Below the pieces are notes generated by a model that saw nothing but the letters and a program-made list of their open reading frames with translations, searched no databases and was not told where the DNA came from. 64,000 nt of DNA, taken from Candidatus Epulonipiscium viviparus. Its GTDB lineage: Bacteria > Bacillota > Clostridia > Lachnospirales > Cellulosilyticaceae. The stretch covers positions 2,373,302 to 2,437,301 of the forward strand of contig NZ_CP117982.1 of the NCBI RefSeq assembly GCF_030708075.1. The letters run 5' to 3'. Position numbers and translations under genes: made by a program. Shown one piece after another: positions 37,544 through 45,739 of this stretch. Numbering within the stretch: position 1 is the first letter of the stretch; each line of letters starts with the position of its first letter.

Positions 37544-38656
37544 TTAATAAGATTTAGTTAACAAACTCCAAATTTTATCACCAGGTACCAAGACTTCCAT
37601 CTTGGCAATAGATACAGTTTGGTCGGCATATCTATTTGATGTAATCTTAGTTTTTATGGTTTTTAGTGTAGAAGGTACAACTATATATTCGAGTTTTTGG
37701 CAGCCGTTAAAAATTGAAAAGCCTATAGATGAAACGCCCTCTAATAATTGGGCATTACATAATTCAAAGCAATTGCCAAAGGCTTCGTTGCCAATATTAC
37801 GAACGCTTTCGGGTGTTTCGATAGAGCGCAAAATAGAGCAACCTTTAAAGGCGTAATTGCCAATATTGCGAACGCTGCGTGGAATGGTGATAGATTCGAT
37901 ATTGCTGCAGCAGTCAAAAGCAGAATCGCCGATGGCATCTACCGTGGAGGGGATATCGACGGTTTTTAGACTTCTGCAATCGCTGAATGTTTCGGTTTGT
38001 ATAGCTTTGACGCCTTTTGGTATTGTGAAATGCGTAAGGCTGGTACAATTAAAAAATGCTCGAACGCCAATGGTCTTAAATTTTGATGGCAATTGTAGTG
38101 AAGTCAAGTTTCTGCAGTTAAAAAAGGCTTCGTTGCCTATAGATGAAACGCTGGAAGGCATTGTTAAAGTTCGAACGCTAGAGCAATTATAAAAAGCGCG
38201 GTCTCCGATAGAAGTGACGCCTGATGGGATTGCAATATTTTCGAGAGCACCCTTATATTTTACCAAAACTTTGTTTGCTATAAGAAATTGATCGTTATCT
38301 GTAGGGGGAGGGGGATTGCTTGGTGCAGCGGACTCAATAGTGATATTTGTTTCGACATATTTACCGAACTTAGCATATACAAAATAGTTAACAACCATTG
38401 TAGCTAAATCGTCTTGCCACATGTATCGAGAAACTAATTCACTAATAATTATGCCGATGGCTCGAGAATCGTTTTCGGAGTTGACCGTATCGATAATGGA
38501 TATAGCAACGCCCTGATTTACTGCCAATGTTAGCATATATGTGTCTTTGTTATTTAATAAATCTTTAATGAATGATATCAATCTATGTTTGTCTTTAAAA
38601 ACTGCAGAACCATATTGAGTATAAATTTGATGAAGTACTTGTGATGTTTCGTTCAT
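37544..38656 (-). CDS. BspA-type leucine-rich-repeat protein with helical N-terminal domain (LRR-A)
   Basis: 370 residues without signal peptide. The first about 100 form a helical domain (MNETSQVLHQIYTQYGSAVF, then a SRYMWQDDLATMVVNYFVYAKFG end) shared with the two upstream LRR proteins. Residues about 125-335 hold about nine LRR_5 (BspA/TpLRR) repeats of 23 residues such as SIGNEAFFNCRNLTSLQLPS. The fold is a curved solenoid for protein binding. LRR_5 proteins are usually surface-exposed, so cytosolic forms in a kinase operon are unusual; they may be scaffolds or substrates. AAAGGGGGAATTGCA precedes the start. Confidence 0.85.
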   Translation of the reverse strand: MNETSQVLHQIYTQYGSAVFKDKHRLISFIKDLLNNKDTYMLTLAVNQGVAISIIDTVNSENDSRAIGIIISELVSRYMWQDDLATMVVNYFVYAKFGKYVETNITIESAAPSNPPPPTDNDQFLIANKVLVKYKGALENIAIPSGVTSIGDRAFYNCSSVRTLTMPSSVSSIGNEAFFNCRNLTSLQLPSKFKTIGVRAFFNCTSLTHFTIPKGVKAIQTETFSDCRSLKTVDIPSTVDAIGDSAFDCCSNIESITIPRSVRNIGNYAFKGCSILRSIETPESVRNIGNEAFGNCFELCNAQLLEGVSSIGFSIFNGCQKLEYIVVPSTLKTIKTKITSNRYADQTVSIAKMEVLVPGDKIWSLLTKSY

Positions 38657-38707
38657 TGCAATTCCCCCTTTTGAAGTTATAATAAAGTTAGAGATATTAG
38701 CTATTAT

Positions 38708-39817
38708 TTACACGAAAAATTTCCAAAATGAGTCTATAGGAAGTAAAACTTGCATTTTAGTAGCGTCTCGATGAAATTTTTGAATACTTGTTTGAGTAAA
38801 TTCGGTTTTTGTATAATGGATTTCTGTTAATGTCGCTGGAATAACGATATATTCTAATTGAGTACATTTTTCAAATATAGCAGTGCCAACAGATGTAACG
38901 CCCTCCAATATTTCTGCAGTGATTAGGTTTGAACATTCACAAAATGCACTGTCACCAATTGATACTGCACCTGCACAGATGCTGATGGATTTAAGATTTT
39001 TACAATTTTTGAATGCGGCATTGGCTATTGTTTGAATTTTGGTAGGTATAGTAATATCGATTAGATTAGTACAGTTGTAGAATGCGTGTGCGCCAATAGA
39101 GGTTATGCTTGGGGCCAAATCTACAGTGGTTAAATTAATACATTTGTAAAAGGTTTCATCATTGATTGCGGTAATGCCTGTAGAAATTGTTGCAGTTGTG
39201 AGATTGATACAATCCTTAAATGCCTTTGCGCCTAGAGATGTTACGTTTTTTGGGATATCAATAATTGTTAGATTACCGCAATTGACAAAAGCTTCGTCTT
39301 CGATAGTTGTAACGCTGGCAGATATCGTGATAGTCTGTACGGTGTGGCAATTGTAAAATGCGCGTTCACAAATAGTTGTAACGCCTGCTGGAATCGTAAC
39401 GTGTTCTTGCTTGCCCTTATACCTAATTAGGCGACTGTCTATTATAAGAAATTTATTTTTGTCGTGTAGTATTTCGGCAATTGCAGAAGTAGCGGGTTCA
39501 TATGCTATAGGAGTGTAGGCGCTGCCAAATTTTGCTTGTACAAAGTAATTTACTGCAATTGTTGCAACATCTCTTTGCCACATATACTTGGAAACAAGCT
39601 CATCTATTATAGCGGTAATCGCATCATAATCTTCCACCGAAGATACTGTGTTGATTAGCATTGTGGCAACGTTTTGATTTATTGCTAGCGTTAGCATAGA
39701 GACATCATTGTTTTTTAACGAATCTTTAACTGTTTGTTTTAATTGTGATTTATCTTGAAAAAATTCATCACCATATTGTGTATAAATTAAATTAAGTGCT
39801 GTTGCTGTTTCGTTCAT
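38708..39817 (-). CDS. BspA-type leucine-rich-repeat protein with helical N-terminal domain (LRR-B)
   Basis: 369 residues from the ATG at 39817 (ATGGAGGAATTTAAT before it; the upstream in-frame codon lies within that site). Its helical N-terminal domain (MNETATALNLIYTQYGDEFF; FKYMWQRDVATIAVNYFV-like end) matches LRR-A and LRR-C. About ten LRR_5 repeats follow (for example TIEDEAFVNCGNLTIIDIPK), and the C-terminus (ATKMQVLLPIDSFWKFFV) is like that of LRR-A (KMEVLVPGDKIWSLL). It is 51 bp upstream of LRR-A. Cytoplasmic; probably a binding protein. The close similarity of the three suggests local duplication. Confidence 0.85.
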   Translation of the reverse strand: MNETATALNLIYTQYGDEFFQDKSQLKQTVKDSLKNNDVSMLTLAINQNVATMLINTVSSVEDYDAITAIIDELVSKYMWQRDVATIAVNYFVQAKFGSAYTPIAYEPATSAIAEILHDKNKFLIIDSRLIRYKGKQEHVTIPAGVTTICERAFYNCHTVQTITISASVTTIEDEAFVNCGNLTIIDIPKNVTSLGAKAFKDCINLTTATISTGITAINDETFYKCINLTTVDLAPSITSIGAHAFYNCTNLIDITIPTKIQTIANAAFKNCKNLKSISICAGAVSIGDSAFCECSNLITAEILEGVTSVGTAIFEKCTQLEYIVIPATLTEIHYTKTEFTQTSIQKFHRDATKMQVLLPIDSFWKFFV

Positions 39818-39955
39818 ATTAAATTCCTCCATATTTTTAATAAAATTTGTAATTTTTTATAAGAAAACGCTTTAGTTTATAGTTGAGTTTTTCGTAGGTA
39901 TATTATTATTTATATTAAAACATAGGAGATATCTATGTTAAATTAGTAAAAAAAG

Positions 39956-40867
39956 TTAATAAACAATTTTGCTTTTTAATGATTGCGTGGCAGCGGGAAT
40001 TGCGTTTTTGCCTATAAATTTGACTGCAGATGGAATTCTAATAGTCTTCAATTTGGGGCAACCATAAAAGGCCCAATCTCCAATGTGAGTAACGGTTTCT
40101 GGAATATTTATACTAGTGAGGTTATCGCAATGCAAAAAGGCTGCCGTTCCTATAGAAGTGACTCCGTTTGGTATAATTAAAGTTTCCAAATTATTACAAT
40201 ACGCAAAAGAATAATTTCTAATAGAAGTCATGCCTGCAGGAATAGATACAGTTTTTAGTTGTGTACATTCTTCGAAAGTGCTGTCTTCTATGCTAGAAAC
40301 ACCGGCTGGAATATTTATATGCTTGAGGTTGGTGCAGCGGTAGAATGCGGCCGCGCCAATAATTTTAAGGTTGTGTGGAATAACAACAGTTGCTAACTCA
40401 CATTCTGCAAAGGCTCTTGAGTCTATAGAAATCACGGTATTTGGAATGATGGCATCTGCGTGATTGCCGAGATATTTTATAAGAACTTGATTTGCTATAT
40501 GAAACAGTGAGTGATGCGTGTCCAAAATTGATTGCGTGGTTCTGGTTTTGAGATACTTAGAGGAATATGCTGTTCCAAATTTGGCCTGAACAAAGCATTG
40601 TATTGCTGTATGAGCAACATCCTCGCGCCAAAAGTATTTGGAAGACAAGTGTTCGGCAAGTAACTGTATTGCTAGAGTATCGTCTTTGAATTTAATCTTG
40701 TCGATAACATCGATGGCAACGTTGTGGTCGACTGCCTGCAATAACATTAGTGTATCTGTGTTTTTAATAAAATCATTAATCAACCCTTTCAATTTAGACT
40801 TATTTTTGAAAACTTCTTCTCCGTATTGAACATATATTTTGCGAAGTATTTGTACGGTATTGTTCAT
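39956..40867 (-). CDS. BspA-type leucine-rich-repeat protein with helical N-terminal domain (LRR-C)
   Basis: 303 residues from the ATG at 40867, after AGGAGGTTTTC; the longer frame from 40888 has no ribosome-binding site of its own. It has the shared N-terminal domain (NTVQILRKIYVQYGEEVFKN; KYFWREDVAHTAIQCFVQAKFG) and about six LRR_5 repeats (for example SIGTAAFLHCDNLTSINIPE). It lacks the C-terminal cap present in LRR-A and LRR-B and ends with a basic tail, so it may be a shortened relative. A 138-bp gap without coding potential separates it from LRR-B. Position between the vWA gene and the other LRR genes keeps it in the same transcript. Confidence 0.83.
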   Translation of the reverse strand: MNNTVQILRKIYVQYGEEVFKNKSKLKGLINDFIKNTDTLMLLQAVDHNVAIDVIDKIKFKDDTLAIQLLAEHLSSKYFWREDVAHTAIQCFVQAKFGTAYSSKYLKTRTTQSILDTHHSLFHIANQVLIKYLGNHADAIIPNTVISIDSRAFAECELATVVIPHNLKIIGAAAFYRCTNLKHINIPAGVSSIEDSTFEECTQLKTVSIPAGMTSIRNYSFAYCNNLETLIIPNGVTSIGTAAFLHCDNLTSINIPETVTHIGDWAFYGCPKLKTIRIPSAVKFIGKNAIPAATQSLKSKIVY

Positions 40868-40953
40868 GAAAACCTCCTTAATACTCAATTAATAAAATAA
40901 AAATTTTACTGCAGAATCTGGGCAGAAGCTGCAGCTGTAATTAATCTCATATT

Positions 40954-41742
40954 TTACCAATTATCATCATCATCCCAATTATTATTATTGTCCCAGTTGG
41001 CATCGTCGTCTTGTGAAGATTTGGAATTATTGCCTAGGTTGGCGATTATGTTGGCGGGTAGAGAGTTGTCGTCTATAGCATCTTGGACAATCGCAGAGCC
41101 GTTGACAAAGCTGCTGGTAGTGCGAGATGAAGATGCTAACATGCTGGCGCGTACGGTAACAAATTTCATCAGGCGCTTAAATAATTCCAAATCACTGGTT
41201 TTGATTACGGCTTCGCTGTTGCCTACTATAGATGATATGATAGCGGCATCGGCATCGTCTCCGATAGCAAACCCAATCTTGGTGGAGCTTGTATACCAAC
41301 GGTTTTTGCGCAACTCGGCTAATGCCGCGGCGTATTCATCGGTCGGATATCCATCGGTCATAAAAATAATTACTGGCATTAATGCACCGGTCATAGATTT
41401 TAAAAATCCGTTGCGAGATAGTTTGATATCAAGTTCGCGTAAGGCAGCTCCGATGTCTGTTACCCCTCCTGCAGATAGATGCTCCCACTCAAATTCGTCG
41501 TCGAGTGATTCAGGGCCATTGTATGTAACCCATTTAGCGCCCGTACTAAACTCCAATACGGCAATTTTGAGTTTTGCATCAGCATTTTTTTTTGCAAGAT
41601 CTTTGAGCGCAACGGTGCATTCTTCCATTGCGGTATTGAGAGCTGCAATTGGAACGCCGGTCATGCTTCCGGAAGTGTCTAATACATAAAATACATGAAG
41701 TTCTTTGCGTGGCATTTCGTCTATTTCGTTAATGGCTGGCAT
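40954..41742 (-). CDS. von Willebrand factor A (TerY-like) protein
   Basis: 262 residues. The vWA domain (about 14-200) has a complete metal-ion-dependent adhesion site: DTSGSM, the Thr in GGVTDIG, and the Asp in FMTDGYPTD. A Ser/Thr-rich linker leads to a C-terminal acidic tail of Asp, Asn and Trp (DDDANWDNNNNWDDDDNW). TerY-like cytosolic vWA proteins bind partner proteins through the metal site and recur in operons with protein kinases and PP2C phosphatases in stress-response loci. It starts 3 bp after the kinase stop with AAAGGAGTATAAACC, so it is coupled to the kinase. The acidic tail may bind a basic partner (for example the basic coiled coil of PP2C copy 1), which is inference. Confidence 0.88.
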   Translation of the reverse strand: MPAINEIDEMPRKELHVFYVLDTSGSMTGVPIAALNTAMEECTVALKDLAKKNADAKLKIAVLEFSTGAKWVTYNGPESLDDEFEWEHLSAGGVTDIGAALRELDIKLSRNGFLKSMTGALMPVIIFMTDGYPTDEYAAALAELRKNRWYTSSTKIGFAIGDDADAAIISSIVGNSEAVIKTSDLELFKRLMKFVTVRASMLASSSRTTSSFVNGSAIVQDAIDDNSLPANIIANLGNNSKSSQDDDANWDNNNNWDDDDNW

Positions 41743-41745
41743 GGT

Positions 41746-43047
41746 TTATACTCCTTTCTTTGCGTTGATGAAGATGGGTTGTTCGTTTATGGTTAACTGG
41801 ATTCCCTCTTTTAATGGGACCGCTTCGTTTGTCGCAACTTTGCGTGGCTCACCTTTGGAGGTAATAGCATTCCAGTTGTGACCGCTTTTGTTTTCGATAA
41901 AAAGTTTTCCAGATTTTGGGTTTTGTGTAATTAAAGCAACGGGGTCTAACGCCTGGTTATCGTCGGTTATGCTAATTTGGCATTTATAAATTCGACTGCC
42001 TTTTAAAGCGGGGATGCTGTATTCACCGAGATTGAGTTCAAATGATACACCAGCGTTGCGGCCGCATTTTTCACATATGGCAACACCGCCGTTGGCAAAA
42101 ATTTCGTTACCGCAAGAGCAAGAAATAATACTACTTCGAAATCTGGTAAAAACTTTGAGCCATTCGATTTCGGTGGGTCTAGCAGAAGGCTTGGTAAACG
42201 ATTTTTCGCTAAAAGCTTTGAGAAATATTTCTTTAATATAGTCTGGAAGAGCTGGCCAGATTAGTAGAGAGTTTCGGTGAATGATTTTATCGGGGCCATT
42301 GCTTTTATTTTTAGGATCCATTATAAAGACGGGATTGCTGCCATAAAGTTCTTCTTGAATTTTGGGAGTGAGTGCAGGAACAATGTGGCGTTTGCCTTCC
42401 AATGGATGATTTAAGCAAAATAAAGCATATAAAATTACAGACATAGAAAAGCGGTCACTGAGGTTGTTGGGTTTAGTTTTGCCAAGAACAACTTCGGGCG
42501 CCATATATCTGGGCTTACCGATAATGCCGGTATCCTCACCGTTTGGTGCTACATTATCGTTATCGCAAATCAAAATTTTGCCGTTTTGAGGATTAATAAA
42601 AAAATTGCCATCGTTTAAATCTTGATAGCTGTATCCTTGATTATGTAGTTGCCTAAAAGCAGAAACAATATTGAGCGCAGCATCAGTAACGCGGCGATAG
42701 GAGCGAAACCGAACAGTGCACAGCAAAAAGTCTGTTAATTCATAATATTCTGCTGGTTTTAAATTCATAATATATCCGAACGTATCTTGATGCCAGTGAG
42801 TGATATCGATTGGCCAAAGAAAATCTTCGCTTGGAGTTCCGCGTTCCACATTTTTTTTGAGATTGTCATAAAACAGTTGAGCCTTTGCTTTGTTGCCTAA
42901 GGCAGATTTTTTGTACCACTTAAGGGCTTTTTCTTCACCGTTGTAAAGAACTTTGTAAACGCTGCCTTGTCCACCTTCAGCTAAAAACTCTTTTACCACA
43001 ATATCTTTTTTGCTGAATAAAGTTTGAATCGAGAATCCTAAATTCAT
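41746..43047 (-). CDS. Soluble protein-kinase-like protein with zinc ribbon (first gene of LRR/PP2C operon)
   Basis: 433 residues from the ATG at 43047 (AGGAGGTTTGTTC). Kinase domain about 15-300: glycine loop AEGGQGSVYKV, ATP lysine in EKALKWYKK, catalytic loop YQDLNDGNFF (Asp and Asn kept, HRD changed to YQD, Lys missing), metal loop CDNDNVAP in place of DFG, and activation-loop end RYMAPEVV. The C-terminal part has a zinc ribbon (CSCG and CEKCGR, about 310-335) and a beta-rich, possibly FHA-like, domain (about 340-430). Kinases of this type occur with PP2C and TerY-like vWA proteins. It is soluble, with no membrane helix, unlike PASTA kinases. Activity is plausible but the degenerate motifs leave room for a pseudokinase. 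Confidence 0.85.
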   Translation of the reverse strand: MNLGFSIQTLFSKKDIVVKEFLAEGGQGSVYKVLYNGEEKALKWYKKSALGNKAKAQLFYDNLKKNVERGTPSEDFLWPIDITHWHQDTFGYIMNLKPAEYYELTDFLLCTVRFRSYRRVTDAALNIVSAFRQLHNQGYSYQDLNDGNFFINPQNGKILICDNDNVAPNGEDTGIIGKPRYMAPEVVLGKTKPNNLSDRFSMSVILYALFCLNHPLEGKRHIVPALTPKIQEELYGSNPVFIMDPKNKSNGPDKIIHRNSLLIWPALPDYIKEIFLKAFSEKSFTKPSARPTEIEWLKVFTRFRSSIISCSCGNEIFANGGVAICEKCGRNAGVSFELNLGEYSIPALKGSRIYKCQISITDDNQALDPVALITQNPKSGKLFIENKSGHNWNAITSKGEPRKVATNEAVPLKEGIQLTINEQPIFINAKKGV

Positions 43048-43082
43048 GAACAAACCTCCTTCTAAAAATTTTTAACGATAAT

Positions 43083-43116
43083 ATTATAACATGTTTTTTG
43101 CGAATTTACCATAATT
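43083..43116 (-). promoter_or_regulatory. Putative extended -10 promoter of the kinase operon
   Basis: Minus strand TGTTATAAT (TATAAT at 43083-43088) with an upstream TGGTAA at 17 bp. The extended TG motif could make up for the weak -35. It lies about 35 bp before the kinase start and back-to-back with the feo promoter. Confidence 0.45.
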
Positions 43117-43155
43117 TGGACATATTTAATTTTGTGCAAAAAAATGATAATAATA

Positions 43156-43184
43156 TTGACAAATTTGTAATCAAATAGTATAAT
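43156..43184 (+). promoter_or_regulatory. Consensus sigmaA promoter of feoAB
   Basis: TTGACA (43156-43161) and TATAAT (43179-43184) separated by exactly 17 bp. About 45 bp before feoA. Confidence 0.85.
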
Positions 43185-43203
43185 TTAGTTTAAGCTAACT
43201 TGG
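43185..43203 (+). promoter_or_regulatory. Candidate DtxR/IdeR-family iron operator
   Basis: TTAGTTTAAGCTAACTTGG is an imperfect palindrome matching about 14 of 19 positions of the IdeR/DtxR consensus TTAGGTTAGSCTAACCTAA. It directly follows the -10 box and would cover the transcription start of feoAB. A Fur-like TGATAATAATATTGA also lies just upstream (about 43145-43159). Confidence 0.5.
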
Positions 43204-43229
43204 TTAAGATTATTTAAGGAGGAAATGAT

Positions 43230-43445
43230 ATGACACTAAAAGAAGCGCCAATAAAAACAACTTTTTTGATCAAAGAGATAATTGCTAATGATAAGATAAC
43301 AGCTTTTCTGCGTACATTAGGATGTATGGATGATGAAGAAATTACTATCATTTCGAAAATAAGTAATAATTGGGTAATAAATGTAAAGGATACCAGATAC
43401 GCAATTGATAAAAATATAGCAGAGTGTATTGTATTATGTGACTAA
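43230..43445 (+). CDS. feoA: FeoA, ferrous iron transport accessory protein
   Basis: 71 residues, the usual size of an FeoA SH3-like domain. Segments TTFLIKEIIANDKITAFLRT, LGCMDDEEITII and the final RYAIDKNIAECIVL match the fold. FeoA is a cytoplasmic partner required for FeoB-driven Fe2+ uptake. It is followed 15 bp later by feoB. TTAAGGAGGAAATGAT precedes the start. The consensus promoter and iron-type operator upstream suggest iron-dependent repression. Confidence 0.9.
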   Translation: MTLKEAPIKTTFLIKEIIANDKITAFLRTLGCMDDEEITIISKISNNWVINVKDTRYAIDKNIAECIVLCD

Positions 43446-43460
43446 CTAGGAGGATATTTT

Positions 43461-45434
43461 ATGATAAAAATTGCATTGGCAGGAAATCCCAATAGCGGAA
43501 AAACTACACTATATAATGCCCTAACGGGAGAGCAAGGGCATGTAGGAAACTGGTCGGGTGTGACGATAGATAAGAAAGAACACCCTTTGAAGAAAATGTA
43601 TGTGCCTGAAGGTGAGGAAGTTGTATTAATAGATCTTCCGGGGGCGTATTCAATTTCTCCATATACAGAAGAAGAGGCAATCACCAAAAATTTTATAACA
43701 GAAGGGCAACCAGATGTAATAATAAATATTGTGGATGCGGCAAATCTAAATCGCGGATTATTTTTTACGACTCAATTGCTAGAGCTGGGTATTCCGGTAG
43801 TGGTGGCGCTAAACAAGCAAGATGCTATTGCCAAAAAAGAAATAATTATCGATAACAAAAAGTTGGCCGATACGCTTAAATGCAAAGTGGTGGCGATATC
43901 GGCTCTTAACAAAACTGGTTTGGAAACTCTCGTAAAGGTTGCGCTAAAGCTCAAAGATAAAAAAGAGCAGGAGTGTTTTATGCCAGAGTTGATGGTAGAA
44001 ATCAATAGTAAAAAAGAAAAAGATACCCTCGATAAAAAACGATTTAAAGCGGTAAAAGATCTTGTAAACGAGTGCGAAACTCGAGCTAAAAAATCTGATG
44101 AACTTACATTTTCGGATAAGGTAGATAAAGTTGTAGCGAATAAAGTTTTGGGGATTCCGGTTTTCTTTTTTGTTATGTGGGCCGTGTATTGGTTTTCTCA
44201 AAGTTTTGTTGGAGGTAGTTTATCAGACTATTTAAATGATGTTGTCTTTGGCGAGATGGTGCCGGAGGCGGCTCATTCGTTGCTGGCGTCTATGAATGTA
44301 AATGAATTTTTATCTGCGTTAATTGTGGACGGAATTGTTGCAGGCTTTGGTGCGGTTGTTGGTTTTCTTCCTTTAATTATGGTGCTATTTTTCTGCTTAA
44401 GTTTATTGGAAGATAGTGGATATATGGCTAGAGTTGCTGTAGTTATGGATACTTATTTTAAGAAGATAGGATTGTCTGGAAAATCTGTTATACCTATGGT
44501 TGTTGGATCTGCTTGCGCAATTCCTGGAGTTATGGCAACAAGGACTATCGAAAATCCGCAAGAGAAGAAGATGGCGGCGATACTAACTCCGTTTGTGCCT
44601 TGTGGAGCGAAGCTTCCAATTATCGCATTGTTTAGTGTCGTGTTTTTGCCAGAGTATTCATGGGTAGGCCCTAGTATGTATATTGTTGCGATTGTGATAA
44701 TTATTATTTCTGGTCTCATACTTAAAAATATATTTAGAGTAGAATATTCGAAGTCAATGTTTATCGTTGAGCTTCCTGAATATAAAATACCAAGTTTAAA
44801 AAATGCCTGTATATCGATGCTAGAAAAAGGATGGGCGTTCATTGTAAAAGCGGGAACCATAATCGTGCTATGCAATATGATTATTTGGCTATTGCAATCA
44901 TATAATTTTTCGCTCCAACTTGTAGATCATGCTGACGCGAGTATGTTGGCGACAGTGGGAGGATTGATCAGCCCGTTGCTTATTCCGTTGGGAATGGCGG
45001 GGTGGCAACTGGGCGCGGCAACGCTTACTGGCTTTGTTGCAAAGGAAAATGTTGTAGGAAGCTTGGCTGTTATGTATGCGGTTTCTGGCACAGCATTGGC
45101 ATCTGCAAATAGTCCGCTACTATCAGTATTTACTTTGGAGACTGCAATAGCGTTTATGGTATTAAATTTGTTTACGCCACCATGCTTTGCGGCAATAGGA
45201 GCGATGAATTCTGAGATAGGAGATAAGAAGTGGCTTGCTATTGGAATCGGATTTCAAATTTTGACCGGATACACTCTTGCGATGATTGTGGCTCAGGTTG
45301 GAGCAATTATAAATGGCACTGTTGGAATGGGAATGTTAATTGCGGCAATAATCATTGCAATTGAAATAATCGCCTATATAATGCTTGTAAAAAGAGCCAA
45401 AGAAAAAGAAAGAGCACAATTCATGGCAGCGTAG
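43461..45434 (+). CDS. feoB: FeoB, ferrous iron transporter with G domain
   Basis: 657 residues. N-terminal G domain: G1 GNPNSGKTTLYN, G2 region GNWSGVTIDKK, G3 DLPGAYS, G4 NKQD. Then a spacer helical domain, and the membrane part with two Gate motifs (SGYMARVAVVMD and VPCGAKLPIIAL) and about eight to ten helices. The Cys in the VPCGAK gate is conserved. It imports Fe2+ under anaerobic conditions. The short length relative to about 770 residues in Escherichia coli is normal for Clostridia. GGAGGATATTTT precedes the start. Confidence 0.96.
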   Translation: MIKIALAGNPNSGKTTLYNALTGEQGHVGNWSGVTIDKKEHPLKKMYVPEGEEVVLIDLPGAYSISPYTEEEAITKNFITEGQPDVIINIVDAANLNRGLFFTTQLLELGIPVVVALNKQDAIAKKEIIIDNKKLADTLKCKVVAISALNKTGLETLVKVALKLKDKKEQECFMPELMVEINSKKEKDTLDKKRFKAVKDLVNECETRAKKSDELTFSDKVDKVVANKVLGIPVFFFVMWAVYWFSQSFVGGSLSDYLNDVVFGEMVPEAAHSLLASMNVNEFLSALIVDGIVAGFGAVVGFLPLIMVLFFCLSLLEDSGYMARVAVVMDTYFKKIGLSGKSVIPMVVGSACAIPGVMATRTIENPQEKKMAAILTPFVPCGAKLPIIALFSVVFLPEYSWVGPSMYIVAIVIIIISGLILKNIFRVEYSKSMFIVELPEYKIPSLKNACISMLEKGWAFIVKAGTIIVLCNMIIWLLQSYNFSLQLVDHADASMLATVGGLISPLLIPLGMAGWQLGAATLTGFVAKENVVGSLAVMYAVSGTALASANSPLLSVFTLETAIAFMVLNLFTPPCFAAIGAMNSEIGDKKWLAIGIGFQILTGYTLAMIVAQVGAIINGTVGMGMLIAAIIIAIEIIAYIMLVKRAKEKERAQFMAA

Positions 45435-45449
45435 GGAGGAGAAAATCTT

Positions 45450-45626
45450 ATGGGAAATGTCATTGCGGTACTTGTAATAGTGGCTATAGTGGGAGGAATA
45501 ATCTGCTTTTTGGTGAAGCAACATAAAAATGGCGGCGGTTGTCCGGGCTGCAAAGGTGGCTGCAATAAATCATGTAGCATCAAAAGTAATGAAAGTAATG
45601 ATAAAGACGATGAGATAGAAAAGTAA
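45450..45626 (+). CDS. FeoB-associated Cys-rich membrane protein
   Basis: 58 residues: one membrane helix (NVIAVLVIVAIVGGIICF), then a short cytoplasmic tail with six further cysteines counted as CPGC, GGCNKSC and others, and an acidic end (DKDDEIEK). This layout, one helix plus a GCxGC-like knuckle, is that of the small FeoB-associated Cys-rich proteins that commonly follow feoB in Firmicutes. It may help iron binding at the channel mouth. It lies 16 bp after feoB with GTAGGGAGGAGAAAATCTT before the ATG, and is followed by a terminator. Confidence 0.85.
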   Translation: MGNVIAVLVIVAIVGGIICFLVKQHKNGGGCPGCKGGCNKSCSIKSNESNDKDDEIEK

Positions 45627-45632
45627 GATTTT

Positions 45633-45665
45633 GAGGCCGGCAATAGTAGCTGGTCTATTTTTATG
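45633..45665 (+). terminator. Terminator of the feo operon
   Basis: GGCCGGC pairs with GCTGGTC (7 bp, two G-U) around AATAGTA and is followed by TATTTTTAT. Confidence 0.7.
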
Positions 45666-45739
45666 CCAAAAATACTGGTATGGGTACCTTGAAAAATTTT
45701 GTTAATATAGTAACATTTGAAAAAAAAGGAGTTGCTAAG

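Noticed and set aside
37544-40867. LRR proteins as secreted BspA-type adhesins
   Set aside because: None of the three has a signal peptide or anchor, and all lie inside an operon of cytosolic signalling proteins.
35018-43047. Tellurite-resistance (ter) operon
   Set aside because: Kinase, vWA and PP2C fit the TerY-type triad, but no TerC, TerD or TerB-like genes are in the window.
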